5,527 nucleotides of DNA from Acidobacteriota bacterium (GTDB lineage Bacteria > Acidobacteriota > Vicinamibacteria > Vicinamibacterales > Vicinamibacteraceae). Each line of letters begins with the position of its first letter. Positions within the stretch are counted from its first letter, which is position 1. This document shows positions 3,759 to 5,527 of the stretch, in pieces. The stretch spans positions 1-5,527 of the forward strand of contig JAEZDP010000175.1 in assembly GCA_023418055.1 (NCBI GenBank). Reading direction: 5' to 3'. The position numbers and the translations under genes were made by a program. The notes below the pieces were generated by a model. That model ran no database searches. It was not told the origin of the DNA and saw only the letters and a list, made by a program, of their open reading frames with translations.

Positions 3759-5527
3759 GTGAAAGTAGCACACCTGGCTGAAGACGCGGAAGGCGACGTG
3801 ACGTTTCGTGACGGGCTGGGTGTGCGTGTGCGAGGGGTGTCCGAGACGGGAGAGCCCGTCGAGCGGTTCATCCTGCATTCGGCATTCACCCCGGTGCAGA
3901 ACGCCGTGCAGGAGCGCGTGGCGCGCCTCACCAACCTCACGCACGTGAAGTTTCCTCGTCTGCGCGGGTTCGAGAAGGCCGCCGCCGGGCAGGGGCCGGT
4001 CATCGTCAGCGCCGCGGCCGAGGGACGGCGGCTGTCGGACGTCCTCGCGCTGGCCAGCCACGGCGTGGTGACCTTCGATCTCGGTCCCGCGCTGCAGGTG
4101 ACGCGCGAGGTGCTGGCCGGTCTCACGGTGCTGCACGACTCGCGGACCGTCACCCACGGCAGCCTGGCTCCGGAGCGCGTGGTACTGACGCCGCACGGAC
4201 GCGTGCTCATCGTCGACCACGTGCTGGCGCACGCCCTCGACAAGCTGCAGGTGCCGCGCCACCAGCTGTGGCGCGACTGGCACATCGCGACGCCTCCGGC
4301 CGCCGGGCCCGTGCGGTTCGACGCCCGGACGGATCTCGCGCAGGCCGGCGTGCTGGTGCTGGCCCTCCTGCTCGGGCGCGTGCTCGAGGACGAGGAGTAC
4401 CCGCACCGCTTGCGCGGCCTGCTGCCCGTGGTGCAGGAGCGGCTGACGCGTCGGGCGACGTCGAAGGTCGCGCGCGACCTGCACGCGTGGCTCGAACGCC
4501 TGCTGCCCATCGAGACCCGCCATCCCTTCACTTCGGTCAAGGACGCGCAACTGGCCTTCGAGGCGCTGGTCTCTGCGCCTGGTGCGGCGCTCGGGATGTC
4601 TCCGTCGCAGGTCAAGGCGCTGCTGCAGCGATGCGACTCGCTCGACACGCCGCAGGAACCGACGGCTGTGGCCGCCGCGGCCGTTGTGGTGCCGGACGTC
4701 CCGGTCGTCCCGGTGGTGGAGGAACAGACGCAGTCGTCTGTCGAGTCGGCGCCGCTCGCCGCCGGCACGTCCGAAGCGGTCGAAGAGGTGGACATCGAGG
4801 CGTTGCTGCGACTGGCGGCGGAGCTGGAAGAAGCCGCCGCAGCGGTGCCCGAGCTTGAGGGTGCCGCGACGGACGGGGCGACGCCGGCCGCCGCCGCCGC
4901 CGATGAGGCAGAGGACGTCGCGGTGCATGGTCCGCTGCAGCGCCAGCCGGCCGCACTGGAGCCGCCACTCGTACTCGCGCCGGTTGCGGACGTCGCGCCC
5001 GAGCCTGCTGCACCGGCAGCGGACACGCTCGCCGCTCCGCTGTTCGAACTGGTCGGCGATGTCGAGCAGGAAGACCCCACGGTGGCCGACGTGATGGCCG
5101 TCGAGCGGGAGATCGACCTCGTGGGTCTGACCAGCGAGCGCATCGAACTCCAGCAGCGCTTCGCCGATCTCGTTGCGCAGGTGGCACCGCCGCCTGACGC
5201 CGGTCTGCCGCCACTGGTGCACGAGGCGGTGCGGTGGGCGTTCGAACCGCCGCCCGCCGTCGATGACCTGTCAACGGATGCTGACGCGACGGATATCGAG
5301 GTCGAGCATGGCCCTGCGGTGGCGCAGCAGGGTGAGGCAGGCGTGACGTCTCCCGATGTTGCGGAGGACATCGAAGCCGCGGCCGAGGGCGCGCTGGAGG
5401 CCGAGTTCGAGGCCGAGATCGAGGATGGCGCGGCGACATCGCCTGAGCCTGTGCTGCCGCTCGTATCGGAGCCTGAGTCGCAGGCCGGAGCCGAACCCGA
5501 ACCCGAACCCGCAGCCGAACCCGAACC
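3759..5527 (+). CDS. Pseudokinase-domain protein with long acidic Ala/Pro/Glu-rich tail (3' end outside window)
   Basis: The frame is open from GTG 3759 to the right edge, 589 codons plus 2 nt, with strong third-position G/C. Residues about 20-272 look like a protein-kinase fold: an alpha-C-like helix (VQNAVQERVARLTNLTH, 46-62), a hinge region VIVSAAAEGRRLSDVL (81-96), then LAGLTVLHD (119-127) and a catalytic-loop-like THGSLAPERVVLT (132-144). DHV (153-155) sits in the DFG position, followed by an alpha-F-like segment TDLAQAGVLVLALLLGR (191-207). The HRD catalytic Asp is Ser135, the loop Lys is Ala137, the metal-binding Asn is Arg140 and DFG is DHV. No VAIK-type lysine is visible near 34-40. 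Transfer activity is therefore unlikely and a scaffold or sensor role more so. From 275 on, the protein is an acidic Ala/Pro/Val/Glu-rich tail with possible helical islands at 341-360 and 438-475, ending in EP repeats. No signal peptide or membrane segment is seen in the part present. I do not know the family. Confidence 0.85.
   Translation, partial: MKVAHLAEDAEGDVTFRDGLGVRVRGVSETGEPVERFILHSAFTPVQNAVQERVARLTNLTHVKFPRLRGFEKAAAGQGPVIVSAAAEGRRLSDVLALASHGVVTFDLGPALQVTREVLAGLTVLHDSRTVTHGSLAPERVVLTPHGRVLIVDHVLAHALDKLQVPRHQLWRDWHIATPPAAGPVRFDARTDLAQAGVLVLALLLGRVLEDEEYPHRLRGLLPVVQERLTRRATSKVARDLHAWLERLLPIETRHPFTSVKDAQLAFEALVSAPGAALGMSPSQVKALLQRCDSLDTPQEPTAVAAAAVVVPDVPVVPVVEEQTQSSVESAPLAAGTSEAVEEVDIEALLRLAAELEEAAAAVPELEGAATDGATPAAAAADEAEDVAVHGPLQRQPAALEPPLVLAPVADVAPEPAAPAADTLAAPLFELVGDVEQEDPTVADVMAVEREIDLVGLTSERIELQQRFADLVAQVAPPPDAGLPPLVHEAVRWAFEPPPAVDDLSTDADATDIEVEHGPAVAQQGEAGVTSPDVAEDIEAAAEGALEAEFEAEIEDGAATSPEPVLPLVSEPESQAGAEPEPEPAAEPE
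5397..5420 (+). repeat. Two tandem 12-bp coding repeats in the acidic tail
   Basis: GAGGCCGAGTTC (5397-5408) is followed directly by GAGGCCGAGATC (5409-5420), differing at one base and encoding EAEF then EAEI. This is a recent-looking in-frame duplication in the low-complexity tail of the pseudokinase gene. Confidence 0.6.
5491..5527 (+). repeat. CCGAAC hexamer tandem repeat (encodes EP dipeptides), cut by window edge
   Basis: The unit CCGAAC runs three times from 5491, is interrupted by one CCGCAG, then resumes for two units and continues past the window. In the coding frame it gives alternating Glu-Pro with an Ala interruption. EP repeats form stiff extended linkers, as in TonB-type periplasmic spans. 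Because units are six bases, copy-number change keeps the frame. The full length is unknown. Confidence 0.75.

Noticed and set aside
3759..4574. Active serine/threonine protein kinase
   Set aside because: The catalytic Asp, loop Lys, metal-binding Asn and DFG Phe and Gly are all replaced, so an active kinase call is not supported.
4268..5094. Plus-strand alternative frames inside the pseudokinase gene (4268-4858 and 4582-5094)
   Set aside because: Both are Arg-rich out-of-frame readings of the same DNA with no start signal; they do not indicate a frameshift because the main frame is continuous.
3564..5371. Two long minus-strand open frames (552 and 571 codons) opposite the pseudokinase gene
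   Set aside because: Their products are Arg/Ser/His/Ala-rich with no recognisable motif, as expected for antisense frames in GC-rich DNA. The plus-strand GTG frame has a good ribosome-binding site and kinase-like motifs.
5491..5527. CRISPR or mobile-element repeat
   Set aside because: The repeat unit is six bases without spacers and stays in frame as EP codons, so it is coding low-complexity sequence.

Overview
The window is GC-rich throughout (roughly two thirds G+C by eye), with codon third positions heavily G/C, and is densely packed with bacterial protein genes. I see no RNA gene, mobile element or CRISPR array. The gene content (uup-type ABC-F ATPase, plant-like threonine synthase with an N-terminal cysteine cluster, FCD-type GntR regulator, kinase-fold protein) fits a high-GC bacterium, perhaps a soil Acidobacteriota of the Vicinamibacteria type. 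That assignment is an impression from protein style and gene neighbourhood, not a demonstrated placement.

Layout. (1) Positions 1-776, plus strand: the C-terminal part of a Uup-like ABC-F ATPase, cut by the left edge. (2) 792-1364, plus strand: a 190-residue helical protein I do not recognise, 15 nt after uup and probably co-transcribed with it. (3) 1355-2185, minus strand: a FadR-subfamily GntR regulator with a complete FCD metal-site residue set. Its 3' end overlaps the 3' end of gene 2 tail-to-tail by 10 bp. (4) 2215-3543, minus strand: threonine synthase (thrC), 29 nt upstream of the regulator and probably in one transcript with it. (5) 3544-3758: a divergent intergenic region holding three short perfect inverted repeats, one of which has the GGT-N3-ACC core of FadR-type operators. 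(6) 3759-5527, plus strand: a long GTG-initiated gene open to the right edge. It has no in-frame ATG for its first 279 codons, so an ATG-only gene search would miss its kinase-like domain. It has a strong Shine-Dalgarno sequence and encodes a protein-kinase-fold domain that has lost its catalytic residues, followed by a long acidic Ala/Pro/Glu-rich tail.

How they may work together. thrC makes threonine from O-phosphohomoserine. The downstream regulator is of a type that usually senses small carboxylates, so it could control thrC and itself from the 3544-3758 region. The same region must drive the divergent pseudokinase gene. The uup pair at the left appears to be a separate unit whose transcription collides with the thrC-gntR transcript. 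The most unusual element is the pseudokinase with its low-complexity acidic tail; nothing in the window identifies a partner for it.
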